NCBI GenBank assembly: GCA_015698285.1
Contig: CP048685.1
Span: forward strand, 1,116,001-1,180,000
Reading direction: 5' to 3'
DNA length: 64,000 nucleotides
Source: Candidatus Nitronauta litoralis
GTDB taxonomy: Bacteria > Nitrospinota > Nitrospinia > Nitrospinales > Nitrospinaceae
Part shown: in pieces, positions 36,837-47,600 of the stretch
Numbering within the stretch: the stretch's first letter is position 1
Layout: every line of letters begins with the position of its first letter
The notes under the pieces: model-generated
What the model was told of the DNA's origin: nothing
Databases searched by the model: none
What the model saw: the letters and a program-made list of their open reading frames with translations, nothing else
Position numbers and translations under genes: made by a program

Positions 36837-38384
36837 ATGGCTTCCATCGCATCGCCTGAACTACAAAATAATATCCAGGAAATGCAGACAGGGATTGGAT
36901 TGCAGGGTGCCATTCTCGCTTACGGTCAGGCATTTAAAGTGGACTCATCCGGCTTTCAGTTGAATGTCAATTGGCCCAACATTGAAGGGGCCACTTCTGT
37001 GGAACTGGAAAGTGCCAGTCTCACTTTGTCTCCGGACCATAAACATCTGGGTCCTTCGCTGGGTTCGTTCCCTGGAAATTCTGAATCAACTGAATTAGAC
37101 ATCACCCTGACTTCGTCAAGACTCATCCGGTCCATCAAACTGAACGATTTTAAGATAGAAATAGACGGAGAGTTTACCCGTGTTAGAAATCAAAACGAGC
37201 TCGGAGCTTTCAGAATAGCAGTGGCTCTGTGGGAAGGCGACCGCTTCGGGGCTCCGGTTGTGAGCGTGCCTCCGACATCAACTCGCGGCGCGATTCCTCC
37301 TCTTTTAACTGGAGGTTCTTTCAGCAATTCTGTTTTGTATTTACCCGATCTGCAAACCACCCAAATCCGATTGATGGTGGTTGAAAATGGAGTTCCGGAA
37401 GAGTTCACTCCTATCCGGTTTTCTACTTCATCAGCAGTTTTAAGGGCTGCTCCCTATCCTTCTGATATGGAGCTCCTGAATTTTGAAAGCGCTCCTGTGT
37501 GGGGCCTGCCCGGTCCCTTTAAAGATGCTTCTTCAATTGATTTAAAACAGGCGGTCACGCAGGGGTTGGATAAAGCGCTTGAAACCGGGTCGCCTTTATC
37601 AACACACGTCACAATAAAGTCATCTGAAGAAGGACACCTTTACCATTTCGGTTTGAATACCAAAGGGCAGGTTCTTCGAAAGTTTGAGGAAAAAGTAAAA
37701 CTTTCGCTTGAAGGTGGAGGCAAGATGCTGGCTCTGCCCGATCCGGTTCTGGCATCCACCTCCCCTTATAAAGTAACCGCAGACGTGACGCTTAAACACA
37801 AAGGCATGCGTCTCCACCCCCTATCAGACACCCTCCCCGATACTCTCGGGTTTTTTCAGGGACCCATCGTGGGAGTTGATCCTGTAATTCGAGAATGGCC
37901 GCGGGAAGCGTTCCTGGATGAAACCCTCAAACGGATCGGTTTGTTTGGACATGCTCCTGAAGAAACGGAACTTTCAATCCGGCTTATGGCCATTTCAGAA
38001 GGCGGGGGAGTGACCCCTTTAAATGATGGATGGGGTTCTGCCATTGTCAATCCCAATAACGGACAATCCGGTTTGGTCTGGATAGACCTTCCCGATTACG
38101 GTCCCATCGACCAGGCGGTGGCGTTGGAGGTTAAATCCACCAGGGGACGTTTTTACTGGGTTGAAAACGGTGCGCCTGTCACACGGATCGCTGTTGCCCA
38201 TTCGCCACAACCCGGAGACAAAGTTGACATCGGATCCACTCCTGTTGAGTTCACGGGTATGGAAACCCAAATTCTGAAAATGACTTTGGATTCCGGTTCA
38301 TTTCAATCCGGTCCTCCATTAATTAATTCCGACCAGTTTACTGACATCGTCCTGACGAATCTAACCTTGAGGTATCAGGCATGA
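36837..38384 (+). CDS. Beta-rich injection-system protein of unknown function
   Basis: 515 residues, 2 bp after the previous stop. Almost all beta strands with many short loops: VDSSGFQLNVNWPNIEGATS, VELESASLTLSPDHKHLG, ITLTSSRLIRSIKLNDFKIE, HLYHFGLNTKGQVLRKFEEK. The pattern suggests several jelly-roll or Ig-like domains. The stop overlaps the next start (ATGA). I do not recognise the family. The context, between the cap-like and coiled-coil genes, suggests a structural or surface part of the particle. Confidence 0.6.
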   Translation: MASIASPELQNNIQEMQTGIGLQGAILAYGQAFKVDSSGFQLNVNWPNIEGATSVELESASLTLSPDHKHLGPSLGSFPGNSESTELDITLTSSRLIRSIKLNDFKIEIDGEFTRVRNQNELGAFRIAVALWEGDRFGAPVVSVPPTSTRGAIPPLLTGGSFSNSVLYLPDLQTTQIRLMVVENGVPEEFTPIRFSTSSAVLRAAPYPSDMELLNFESAPVWGLPGPFKDASSIDLKQAVTQGLDKALETGSPLSTHVTIKSSEEGHLYHFGLNTKGQVLRKFEEKVKLSLEGGGKMLALPDPVLASTSPYKVTADVTLKHKGMRLHPLSDTLPDTLGFFQGPIVGVDPVIREWPREAFLDETLKRIGLFGHAPEETELSIRLMAISEGGGVTPLNDGWGSAIVNPNNGQSGLVWIDLPDYGPIDQAVALEVKSTRGRFYWVENGAPVTRIAVAHSPQPGDKVDIGSTPVEFTGMETQILKMTLDSGSFQSGPPLINSDQFTDIVLTNLTLRYQA

Positions 38385-41300
38385 GTTTGATCAGTGACCT
38401 GAAAGGACTTGACCTGTCCGCAATTGTGAATGCCAAGGGCAGTGTCAAGGTTGCTGTCAATACGCCCGACCTCCAGAAAATATTGAATGAGGGTGCGGTC
38501 ACTTCAATGATGGGGTCTCTGGGAGGAACCATCTCCTCGCTGCAAACTTCACTGGATGTTAAACCCGAAGATATGATCCAGCCCCTGACCAAAGCCATTG
38601 AAGAGCTGGCGGGGCAGGTCAAGGTCACAGACATTCCGATTGCTGATTTGTTAAAGGCAGTTGCAGATGGTGCAGAAATCCTGGCCGGACTGATAGGGGG
38701 TCTAAACGGGGATCTAAACGAAATTAATGTTCCAGGGAATGCAACCCTCGGAAAGGTATTTGAAAAAGCCGGCGGACCCATCGGTGATTACGCCATGAAA
38801 GCCGTCGAAAACATGAGCAGTTACCGCGCCATCGTCAATGTAGTGGAATCGGGGGTTCCCAAGGATGTGTCAGCGCTTTCCGAGCTCGGCATCAAAATCC
38901 TGTTACCAGTTCCCAAAGAGGCACTCGAACAGGTGCACGGTCAAATTGGAATCGTCCTCGGTGGTCTCCAGGATTTCAGTATTCCCACGGCGCGCGTCAA
39001 TGGAATCTTGCAAATACTGGCGCAGGTGAGAGTCGCAGCAAATGCGGGTGATGCTGCATCGGTTCAGGCAGCTTTAAATGAATTGCAGACTGTTCGTCAA
39101 TCTACCATCCAACAGATCGGAAGTGATCTGAGAACGATGGTGCAAAAACTGGAATCCCTCCAGATTGAAGAAAAATTAAAAACGGTGGCATCGGCTACTG
39201 CTGTGTTCCAGAACCTGAAACCCGGTGCAATTGATGAACTGGAAACCTGGCGGAAAATGATTGCAGAGATTAGAGCCCAGGTAGATACGGTTGATGCACA
39301 GCAAGGCATTGCTCAGCTCAGCGCCATGCTGGATACGGTTGAGGCCGAAGCCCTGAAAAGAATCGGTGGTTTGTTCGACGAACAAGCTTTGAAACTCGAA
39401 AACTGGGTCCGGGGTCTCCTCCGCGAAATTCCTTTACGTAAGTATCGCAACCTGATCACCAGCCAGATACTTATGGTTGCAGAAAAAATTAACGACGCCA
39501 AGCTGGATCAGGTTTCAAAAAGCATCCGTGGGGGAATTGACGAGCTCACAGAAATTATTGAGAAACTCGATTTACAGGCTTTGGTGGGGACTGCCACCGG
39601 TGAAGTTGAGAATACGATCAAGACCGCACTGGACAGCCTGGAATCTGCGCTCGGTGACATCACCACCCGAATCAATCAAATCGCTGACCAGGTCAATGCA
39701 ATTCTTGGGCAGGCGATTGCGGGTTTAAGGGATTTCCGTGAGGCCATTGATGCGGCGCAGGCCCTGCTGGCTGAAGCCAATATTGAAGGTGCCAAACAGG
39801 AAGTTATCGAAACTCTGGAAGAGTTTCGAAAGGAAGCGGAAAAGCTGCTGTCCAGTGTACCCATCCCCGAAGAGATGCGACCGGTTATCGACCAGTTGAT
39901 TGAATCGGTTGAGTCCGTTGATGTCCAGAAAGCCATTGGCGATCCTTTAAAAGCCGTTGCGGAGCAGTTAAAACTTCCCGAAGAAATAGGAGATACCGTT
40001 ACCGATGGCTTGGATACCATTGCAGAAGTGGTGTCCTCAGTAATTCCGAAACAGGTTGGTGAGGAACTCACCAAAGAAATCGACAAACTGTTTCAGGAAC
40101 TGAATAACATAGATATCTCCGGTGTAACCTCCGGGGTTTCTGCTCAACTGGATAACATCGCTTCTCTTTTAGAAAAAATTGATCCGGTTGAAATGGTGGA
40201 ACCCGCCTCTGAGGTTTTTGACAAAATCCTGGGACAGCTGGACCGGATTCATCCCCGAATTTTATTAAAACCGGTGATTGACGCGTATGACAAAATTTTA
40301 GGAAGCATCCCCATTCCTGATGCAGAAACCATCAACAGTCGGGTGGGAAAAATCACTTCCACTGCAGGTGAGACAGCCGCCCGCGCTGCAGCTGAACCCA
40401 TGAAGCAACTTGCCGGTAAAGATGCTTCATTGCCTCCAAGGATGGATGGGGACCAGGAACCTCCTGCTTCAAGCGACAACCAGGGGCTTCCGCCTGGATT
40501 TGAAAAAGTTAAGCCGGGTGATGTGATCCGCATGATGGGTTACCTTCCTGCAAAACTGAAAGAAGCGCTTAGCGAATTGGAAGCCGGCCCGGCAAACGAT
40601 GTCTTTACAAAATTGCAGGAGTTGTGCAAGGGGCTTGCTGAAAATATTCGCAAGGTTCAAGGTGCGGTTATTGAAATCGATCACCAAATCGAATCGGCAC
40701 TCGACGATGTCCTGGTGCAATTGACTCATGAACAGCTGGAAACCCAACTGGCCTTGAAAGCGGGATTTTCTGCATCAGCCGGTGGATCAAGTTTTGATCT
40801 CAATGCTTCGGTCGCTGTTGTGGGTACTGTCGGCCCGGGTTCTTTACGCGAAGAACTGGCCGCCGAACTTGAACTCATTAGAAATTGTTCGAAGAAAACC
40901 TCGCGCGTTCTTTCCGGAGGTGTCGCCAATCAACTGGAAACTATTGCCACAAACCTGGAATCCTGTGCCCTGACCAATATCGGCGGTGATCTCCAGACCC
41001 TGCTCGACTCCCTGGACCCGGAACCCATTGCCGCTGAACTGGATGGTCTGGTTCTGGACATTGTCAAAAAAACAATGAGCACCATTGGCTCTGTTGAATC
41101 TGAAGTAAAAAGTTTGTTTGCGCGTTTGGAAACTCTCATTAAAACATTCAATCCGGGAGCCCAGGCTCATAAATACCTGAAGGTACTCAATGTATTAAGG
41201 GAAGAACTGGATTTACTGAACCCCAGCCGCCTCGCGGATGAACTGGGAGAAGTTCACGCTGCGATTCGCGCGTCCCTGAATGCCTACCACCCCAGAGAAT

Positions 41301-41674
41301 TTGCCCGCGAATTTTCTGAACTTCTGGTGGCAACAGCTTTACAGGTTCGTTCGCTGGATCCAGCAGGATTTATGCCCGACCTTTCCGGTATTCAAGCTCA
41401 GATCAACCGGGTCCCGGGATTATTACCACTGGATGCCTTGAACTCCGTGGGCACTTCGCTTGAAACTGTTGGCAATGAACTTCGCGAAATTGATGTTCAC
41501 GCCATGATTGAAACCATCAATGGTCTGGCCCCTGCGGTCAGCGATGCGGTAACGGATGCAATCGAGGCTTTACAAACGGAAATAGAAAAACTGCTTAAAT
41601 CCATTCAATACGCCAGCCAGTCGGGTGGTGCCAGCGCCAGCATAAGTGTCAGCGCCAGTGTGGGGACGGGATGA
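38381..41674 (+). CDS. Very long helical protein, tape-measure candidate
   Basis: 1097 residues, ATGA overlaps at both ends. Nearly the entire chain is predicted helical, with long amphipathic stretches (VKVTDIPIADLLKAVADGAE, IADQVNAILGQAIAGLRDFR, LEEFRKEAEKLLSSVPIPEE). A central region (about 680-715) is Pro/Asp-rich and a short Ser/Ala-rich tail (SASISVSASVGTG) closes it. A helical rod of this size just before the effector gene fits a tape-measure protein setting tail length, although tape measures usually have hydrophobic segments. Alternatively it is a chaperone or scaffold for the RHS protein. Confidence 0.5.
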   Translation: MSLISDLKGLDLSAIVNAKGSVKVAVNTPDLQKILNEGAVTSMMGSLGGTISSLQTSLDVKPEDMIQPLTKAIEELAGQVKVTDIPIADLLKAVADGAEILAGLIGGLNGDLNEINVPGNATLGKVFEKAGGPIGDYAMKAVENMSSYRAIVNVVESGVPKDVSALSELGIKILLPVPKEALEQVHGQIGIVLGGLQDFSIPTARVNGILQILAQVRVAANAGDAASVQAALNELQTVRQSTIQQIGSDLRTMVQKLESLQIEEKLKTVASATAVFQNLKPGAIDELETWRKMIAEIRAQVDTVDAQQGIAQLSAMLDTVEAEALKRIGGLFDEQALKLENWVRGLLREIPLRKYRNLITSQILMVAEKINDAKLDQVSKSIRGGIDELTEIIEKLDLQALVGTATGEVENTIKTALDSLESALGDITTRINQIADQVNAILGQAIAGLRDFREAIDAAQALLAEANIEGAKQEVIETLEEFRKEAEKLLSSVPIPEEMRPVIDQLIESVESVDVQKAIGDPLKAVAEQLKLPEEIGDTVTDGLDTIAEVVSSVIPKQVGEELTKEIDKLFQELNNIDISGVTSGVSAQLDNIASLLEKIDPVEMVEPASEVFDKILGQLDRIHPRILLKPVIDAYDKILGSIPIPDAETINSRVGKITSTAGETAARAAAEPMKQLAGKDASLPPRMDGDQEPPASSDNQGLPPGFEKVKPGDVIRMMGYLPAKLKEALSELEAGPANDVFTKLQELCKGLAENIRKVQGAVIEIDHQIESALDDVLVQLTHEQLETQLALKAGFSASAGGSSFDLNASVAVVGTVGPGSLREELAAELELIRNCSKKTSRVLSGGVANQLETIATNLESCALTNIGGDLQTLLDSLDPEPIAAELDGLVLDIVKKTMSTIGSVESEVKSLFARLETLIKTFNPGAQAHKYLKVLNVLREELDLLNPSRLADELGEVHAAIRASLNAYHPREFAREFSELLVATALQVRSLDPAGFMPDLSGIQAQINRVPGLLPLDALNSVGTSLETVGNELREIDVHAMIETINGLAPAVSDAVTDAIEALQTEIEKLLKSIQYASQSGGASASISVSASVGTG

Positions 41675-44600
41675 CTACATTAATCAAATCCGGTTTAAAA
41701 GAAAAATTTTTCCTGATCCCGGGAACCGACCAGGTCCTGGTCTACCAGAATGATGTAGAAACAGATCAACTCCAGGCCATCGTCGGGGAAGGACGGGTTT
41801 ACTGGGAACGAGATAAAAACAACTCGATATTGTTTGATGAAGGCCGGTTGGAACTCACTGAGAACCGCATTGAAAATGGTTTTGTCCGGGTTTATTCCGG
41901 AGATCCTGGTGGTTGGAAAGAGTACTACCTGCTGGATGAAAAAAAACGCCCGGTGTTTGTGGACGGTGTCGACATCATTCGCGACCGTTCCGAACGGGTT
42001 GTTGCCTGTATAGACCGTGATGAAAAGCTGGCACCAAAACCTCATGAATGGTTTTACACCTATCAGTCCAAAGGTCTGGTTTCAGTAGAAGGCCCTGAAA
42101 TCCGCAGGCAGATTGCGCTGGACGATCGGGGGCGAGTTCTGGGTTGGCGAGGTGATGGATTCTCTCATGAATTTTCCTATGATCCCCTTGGGGCAAGAGA
42201 GGATGTCAAACCTCTCTCCTCGCAAACATTTCACCGGGATACTCTGGGTCGAATCTGGACAGTAAAAGACCAGCAGGGAAAAATAAAAACAATCTTCCTT
42301 TGGGAGGGTTACCGGTGCTTCGCGCGAATTGACGGCCCCATCGGCGATCCTGTAAGCGCGATCTTTTCACTGGACCCCACGGCGACACCGATTCGCGTCA
42401 TTACCCAAAATGAAATAACCCGGATCCCCCGCGATGCCTTTGGGGAAGGTCTCCTCGATTTTGATGGAGTTCCCGGTTTATTTGGATCGCTGACCCACAA
42501 TGGACTGGCCTACCTGCCCTGGAGAGTGTTGGATCCCAGGGTCGGGGCATTCTGCTCACCCGATCCCTATGATGGCAGCGAAGCCGATCCCCGCCGGGGA
42601 CGCGATGGCGAATGGGCAGGCCCTCTTCCGGTAGAGCCAGACGGGGATAACCGTTATTACACTGTCTGCCGTCACGATCCGGTTGGCCGCGCCGATCCTT
42701 CTGGTGCCATTTCTGCCGGGTTGGTTATCAGTGATTTAACCTGGTCTTTACAAAATAATATTCTGACTTTCTTTGGACTCGACTGGACGATTAACTTTCT
42801 CGCCAGTTTGTTTACAGCTTTTCAGGTTGGAGAGTTTGGTAGCTCCGAGGGATTAAAGGCCAGTGATCGTATGGGAGCCTTCGCCTTAAGGCGGGACGGG
42901 GTTCTGGTCAATTCCGGCACACACGCTGATACGGGATTGAGAGATTCGCGTGCCTTCACAACCCAGCACATTGTGTGGGCGACGGCCAATGATTTTATCC
43001 TCCTGGAAAGAGGCCGGGTAATCGATCCAAAAGAACGGTTTGAACCCACTCTCTATGGAACCCTTTTACTTGCTGAACCAAAACCGGAAGATGATGACGA
43101 CAAAAGAGTAGCCACTCCATTTGTCCTTGTTGGTGGAGGGGGAACGGGTGCTGCTTTGGACTGGAGCCGTTATGGTGGACCTGCTGAATCGGTGGCACCG
43201 GGATCCCTTGTTCCAAAGTTCCCAAGTGGCGGATTTCATTTTAATGTTTCCAACGATCAGGTTTACCGCAGTAATATCGATTGCCCTTTAACAGAGCTGG
43301 TCCCGGGCTCCGATGTTGCACTTGGAACCCTGCAAAGCAGAGCCGTGATCAACCTGCCCACTTCAGGGGGAGCACCTGCCGCGGGAGACCTGGTCCTGTT
43401 AACCGATTCGCAAAATGATATGGTGCTGACCAAGGTCGCTTCTTCCACAATTGATGCGGGTCGGAGATTAATACGGCTTGACGATGATGCACCTTCGATC
43501 GGACCTCAAAACGTCACCTTAAGAAAGGTCAATCCAAATCCGGCTACTTCAGAATCCCTCTCCGCAGAATCAGCTGTGTCAAACGCCTTCACTTCAATCG
43601 GGGCAACCCACCCCTATGTTCAAAATGATCTGCTGAGTTTTAAAGACGATGGGACAGGGGACATTACCGTTGCCAGGGTAGAAAAACTGGAAGCCAGGGT
43701 TCCGCTGGATCGTGCTGTCCCCAACAGCTTTACTTCTCCAATTCAGATTTCAACCACTTCAATTAACCCTGCCACCCTGAATCCAAAGAGGACGGGCAAC
43801 GATACTTTGGAATTTGCCGCAGGCAAGGCACCGGCAGTGGGCAGCCTGGGTCTTGTGAGTGGAAATAGCCAGAATATACCGGTACGCATTACAAGCGCTC
43901 CATCCGCTGACACGGTTCAGGTAGACACCGATATATCAGGTGCCAGTGCAGTGAATGACCCGGTAGATTTCAAGGAAGTGACAGCATTAAATCCTATCGG
44001 CCAAAGAAACGACTCTGCTGAAGGGGCCACGCAAATCACATACACCCCTTCCGGTTCAGGCCAGGCACCGGATGGCAGTTCATCTACAACAGTCCTTCGT
44101 TTCGATTCCGGAGGAGGTGTTGCGGTCAGACTCGTGACCGGTGCTCCCAATTATGATGCGGTTGTTGTGGACCGGGCGATCACGGGTCCCGGTCCCTGGA
44201 CCATTGAACGATACACAAACGATTCGGGATCCAGTGATATTTCCGGTCTCACTATAACCCAGGCTGCATCCCTGGTGGCGCGTCCCTCCAATATTGTCGA
44301 TAACGCTTCCGCCTTAAGGCTGCAACTGGTCAGCCATTCCGGAACACCTCCGATATTGACTGCAAGTGCCAGCCTTTACACCAATGAAAATATTAACGGG
44401 AACAAGCTAACGGTCTCTGCTCCTCCATCTGGTACAGGGAGGCACCCTGCAAATCCGGGTCCGGGAGAAGTGGTGTTAGCGACTGATGCTAACGGCAGTA
44501 AACCCTTGCTGGTACATAAGGTCCGTATCACTCCAACCTTTGACCGAAACCTCGATGTAAATGAAAAAGATTTAAAAGCAGTTCGGCTGGGGACAAGTGG

Positions 44601-47600
44601 GTTTGTATGGACGGCAACCCGTGTAGCAAATGATATTGTAACCCTTGGAACTCAGGTTGCCGGTGTGGATATGCAGTTTCCCCGTTTCCAGACAGGTGAA
44701 TTGGTCCTTGTGAACTGGACGGACTCAGGATCCCAAAGCAGCGAGTACCGAATTTCAAAAGTCCAGGGCCTGACTTTGACCCTCGAAGGTGGAACAGCTG
44801 TGATTACAGCAGCCGCCAGTGCAATAACGGTTCAGCGCCTTATCCCAATCGATCCGGACACAGGAGATTCCCTGCTGGCCCGTGAAGGAACCCGGGTAGG
44901 CGCCAGCCCATCCAATCAAATTACATTTTCTGTCTGGCAGCCCAATGCCTTTCCCAATACCCGGACAGTGGGAATTATAAGCGGGGATAAAACCTTCCCT
45001 GCAGTAGTTACAAACACCAACCAGGATTGTGAAATCACATTCAGTACCAACCCGGGAATGACCAATCCAGTCGACATTGGTTCGCTAAATCCAACAGCAA
45101 CCGGGTTTGCTACACGATTTGTCCGTGAAGGAGACACTTTACTTGTAACGGATGACACCACGGGATTATCGACCGGAGCGAATCAGGAATTACTGGTCAC
45201 ACCCTTCGTAACTTCCGATGTTGCAGCAAAATCCGCACGGCTTCATCCGGGTTCTTTATTGGTACCTGTGGATGAAAGTACCGAAATTGATCGTCGCCAA
45301 TCTCTTATCGACCATGAACTGGCACACACAATTCAGTATTCCAAATGGGGACCTCTCTGGTTTTGTTTTTTCCCCACATTCATTCTGGAACTGGGCCTTG
45401 AACTGGGCACGGACACCGACCTTCCGAATTATTCCGAGTTTCAGCCAGGCACTATTAAAGCCGAAGGAAATACCTATACATTGAAATTTACCGGAGGAAG
45501 CCTTTCTATTTCCAAAAATGATGTTGTCCAACTGGTTCAAGGTGGAAGCACGAAAACGGCGAAGGTGGATGAAGTCAATAACGGTGAATTTCTCCTCAAG
45601 CCGGAAAAGGGACAGTCGCCACTTCCAACAGGAAATATTCAGGTAAGAAAAAGAAACCAGAACCTTGCCGCCGATGTTTTCATGAATATTTTCCAGACCA
45701 CCACCCATGGGGGCCTGACCAACATTACGGCCGGGAGTTTGTGGTCGAGTGTGGTCTGGTTAATCTCCAAAGGAGTCTACGGGTTACACAGGGCCAGGGT
45801 TGGAACAGGAGAGCTTTATCCAGCTACGGTAAAAACAGATGGAACGGAACTTGAACTCACCGACGACAAGGGCAAGCAGGAAGTCAAGGCCGGTCGGGTG
45901 TCTATCAAAAGCGAAAACAACGTAGTTGTCCGGAACGCGACAAAAGAAGGGGATGTACTGAAGCTCGACCAAAAGGTGACCTTCACAGGTACCGTGAATG
46001 TGGCGAACTACTCCACACATGATCCCGGTTCTGCTTTCGACTGGTTTGACTATTATGCAGCGAATGTGATCACCAAGGATAATCCGTACGTCGTGAAACT
46101 GAGTCGACCCAACGCAACCAATATGAAGGCGGGCATCCGTGACCGCGTCGAAATCAAATACAGGGACCAGTCATTCCGCACCAATGTCGTATCAGTCGAT
46201 GGGGATGACATCGGGTTGGAAGAACCAATTCCCGTTTCAAATTCTGAATTGAGCTTGAGAATTGGAAAGGTAGGAACACGCGACCCCATGGGCAATGCGG
46301 ACTCCATCGTGATGGAATCTCTCGGATTAGGGTGGATGCGATGGATTTTCGATCCCTGGGGACAGATTCAGGTACAGGCCCAGCCCAAAGATACCTGGTT
46401 GAGTGTTTTCCTGCATGCCGTTCGATATGTCATGGGAACTCAAAACTGGAGTGTTCTGGCCCCTCCATTTCTTGGGTACGTATTCTGGTTCCGATTGTTC
46501 CGGGAAAGTGAGTCACACCTGACCGCAGTTGAGCAGGAAGCTTCAGAAGAAAGCGGTGACCTGTACAGTCCGTTAGGCCGTTTGTACGGTCAGCGAAGAA
46601 AAACGGGAGCCTACGGACACTACAATATGGTGGTGGGAGATGTGGCCCGCTATTTTTACTGGCCGCACAGCAGTGAAGATAATTTTGTGACACTGACGAA
46701 TCAGTCTTCTCCAGGCGTCCATGTGGACAAGGATGAAATAAGGGTCATTCCTTTTCCCGATGGTAGCGGAACCAGTGGAGAACCTAACGGAACCCTTCAG
46801 GTGGATCCTGGCGAAACCAATCCTGCTTTAGGATTGTCCAACCTGTTTGTCGATAATAACGCCACCAACCCAAATCAACTTGTCGGGTCAGTTACGGGGC
46901 CTACCAGTATGGAATTCAGTGAAAGAGGCTTGATACCAACTGCAGCGACCACACAAAGGCATCTGGGAGGCTACGCAGCATTTACTCGCCCGGGTGATTA
47001 CCGAGTCACCACCCGCAATGGAATAACAGGAGGTCAGAGAGGAAGGGAAGCCCACGAGGATGAATCACAAAACCTGTTTTTTGATATTACAGTTGTCGAT
47101 GTCACTGTCAAGGTCAACGGGATTGAAGTGAGCGAAGGCGCGACCATTGATCTGGTGCAGACCCAACAGGCCACGGTTACCGTTGATGTGCCAGCCGATG
47201 AGCGGGCTGGAAGCCCACGTCAATTCAGAACCACTCTTCTCCGGCCTGAAGACGGTACGGTACTGAGGCAGGCCAACAACCGGGTCCTTTCAGCCCAGGA
47301 CAACAACGGAAGCGAGAGGGTGGAGGTCAGCCGGTTCTATGATTTTGATGAAGATAAAGCTTCTTATACGGATGAAAGTTTTTCAAGGTTTGGTGTTCAC
47401 CTTGGAGGAGACATCCACATTACCGTAAGGCAGTTTGTAGCCAATGTGGTGGACACCCTTCCCCTGCGCGGAGACTCCAACCCGACTTCATCAGCAGCTA
47501 CCGACTTGAAACAGGGCGAAAAAGGATTCCTGTTTATTCCAACTACAGTTGTGGACCCTCCTGAGTTAAAACAGTTCGATGGCCGGGCCCCCAACAACTC

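Noticed and set aside
37021-37065. Third HxH module in the beta-rich protein (DHKHLG)
   Set aside because: It lacks the upstream W-N-x-L-V helix and the 26-residue spacing, so it is probably chance.
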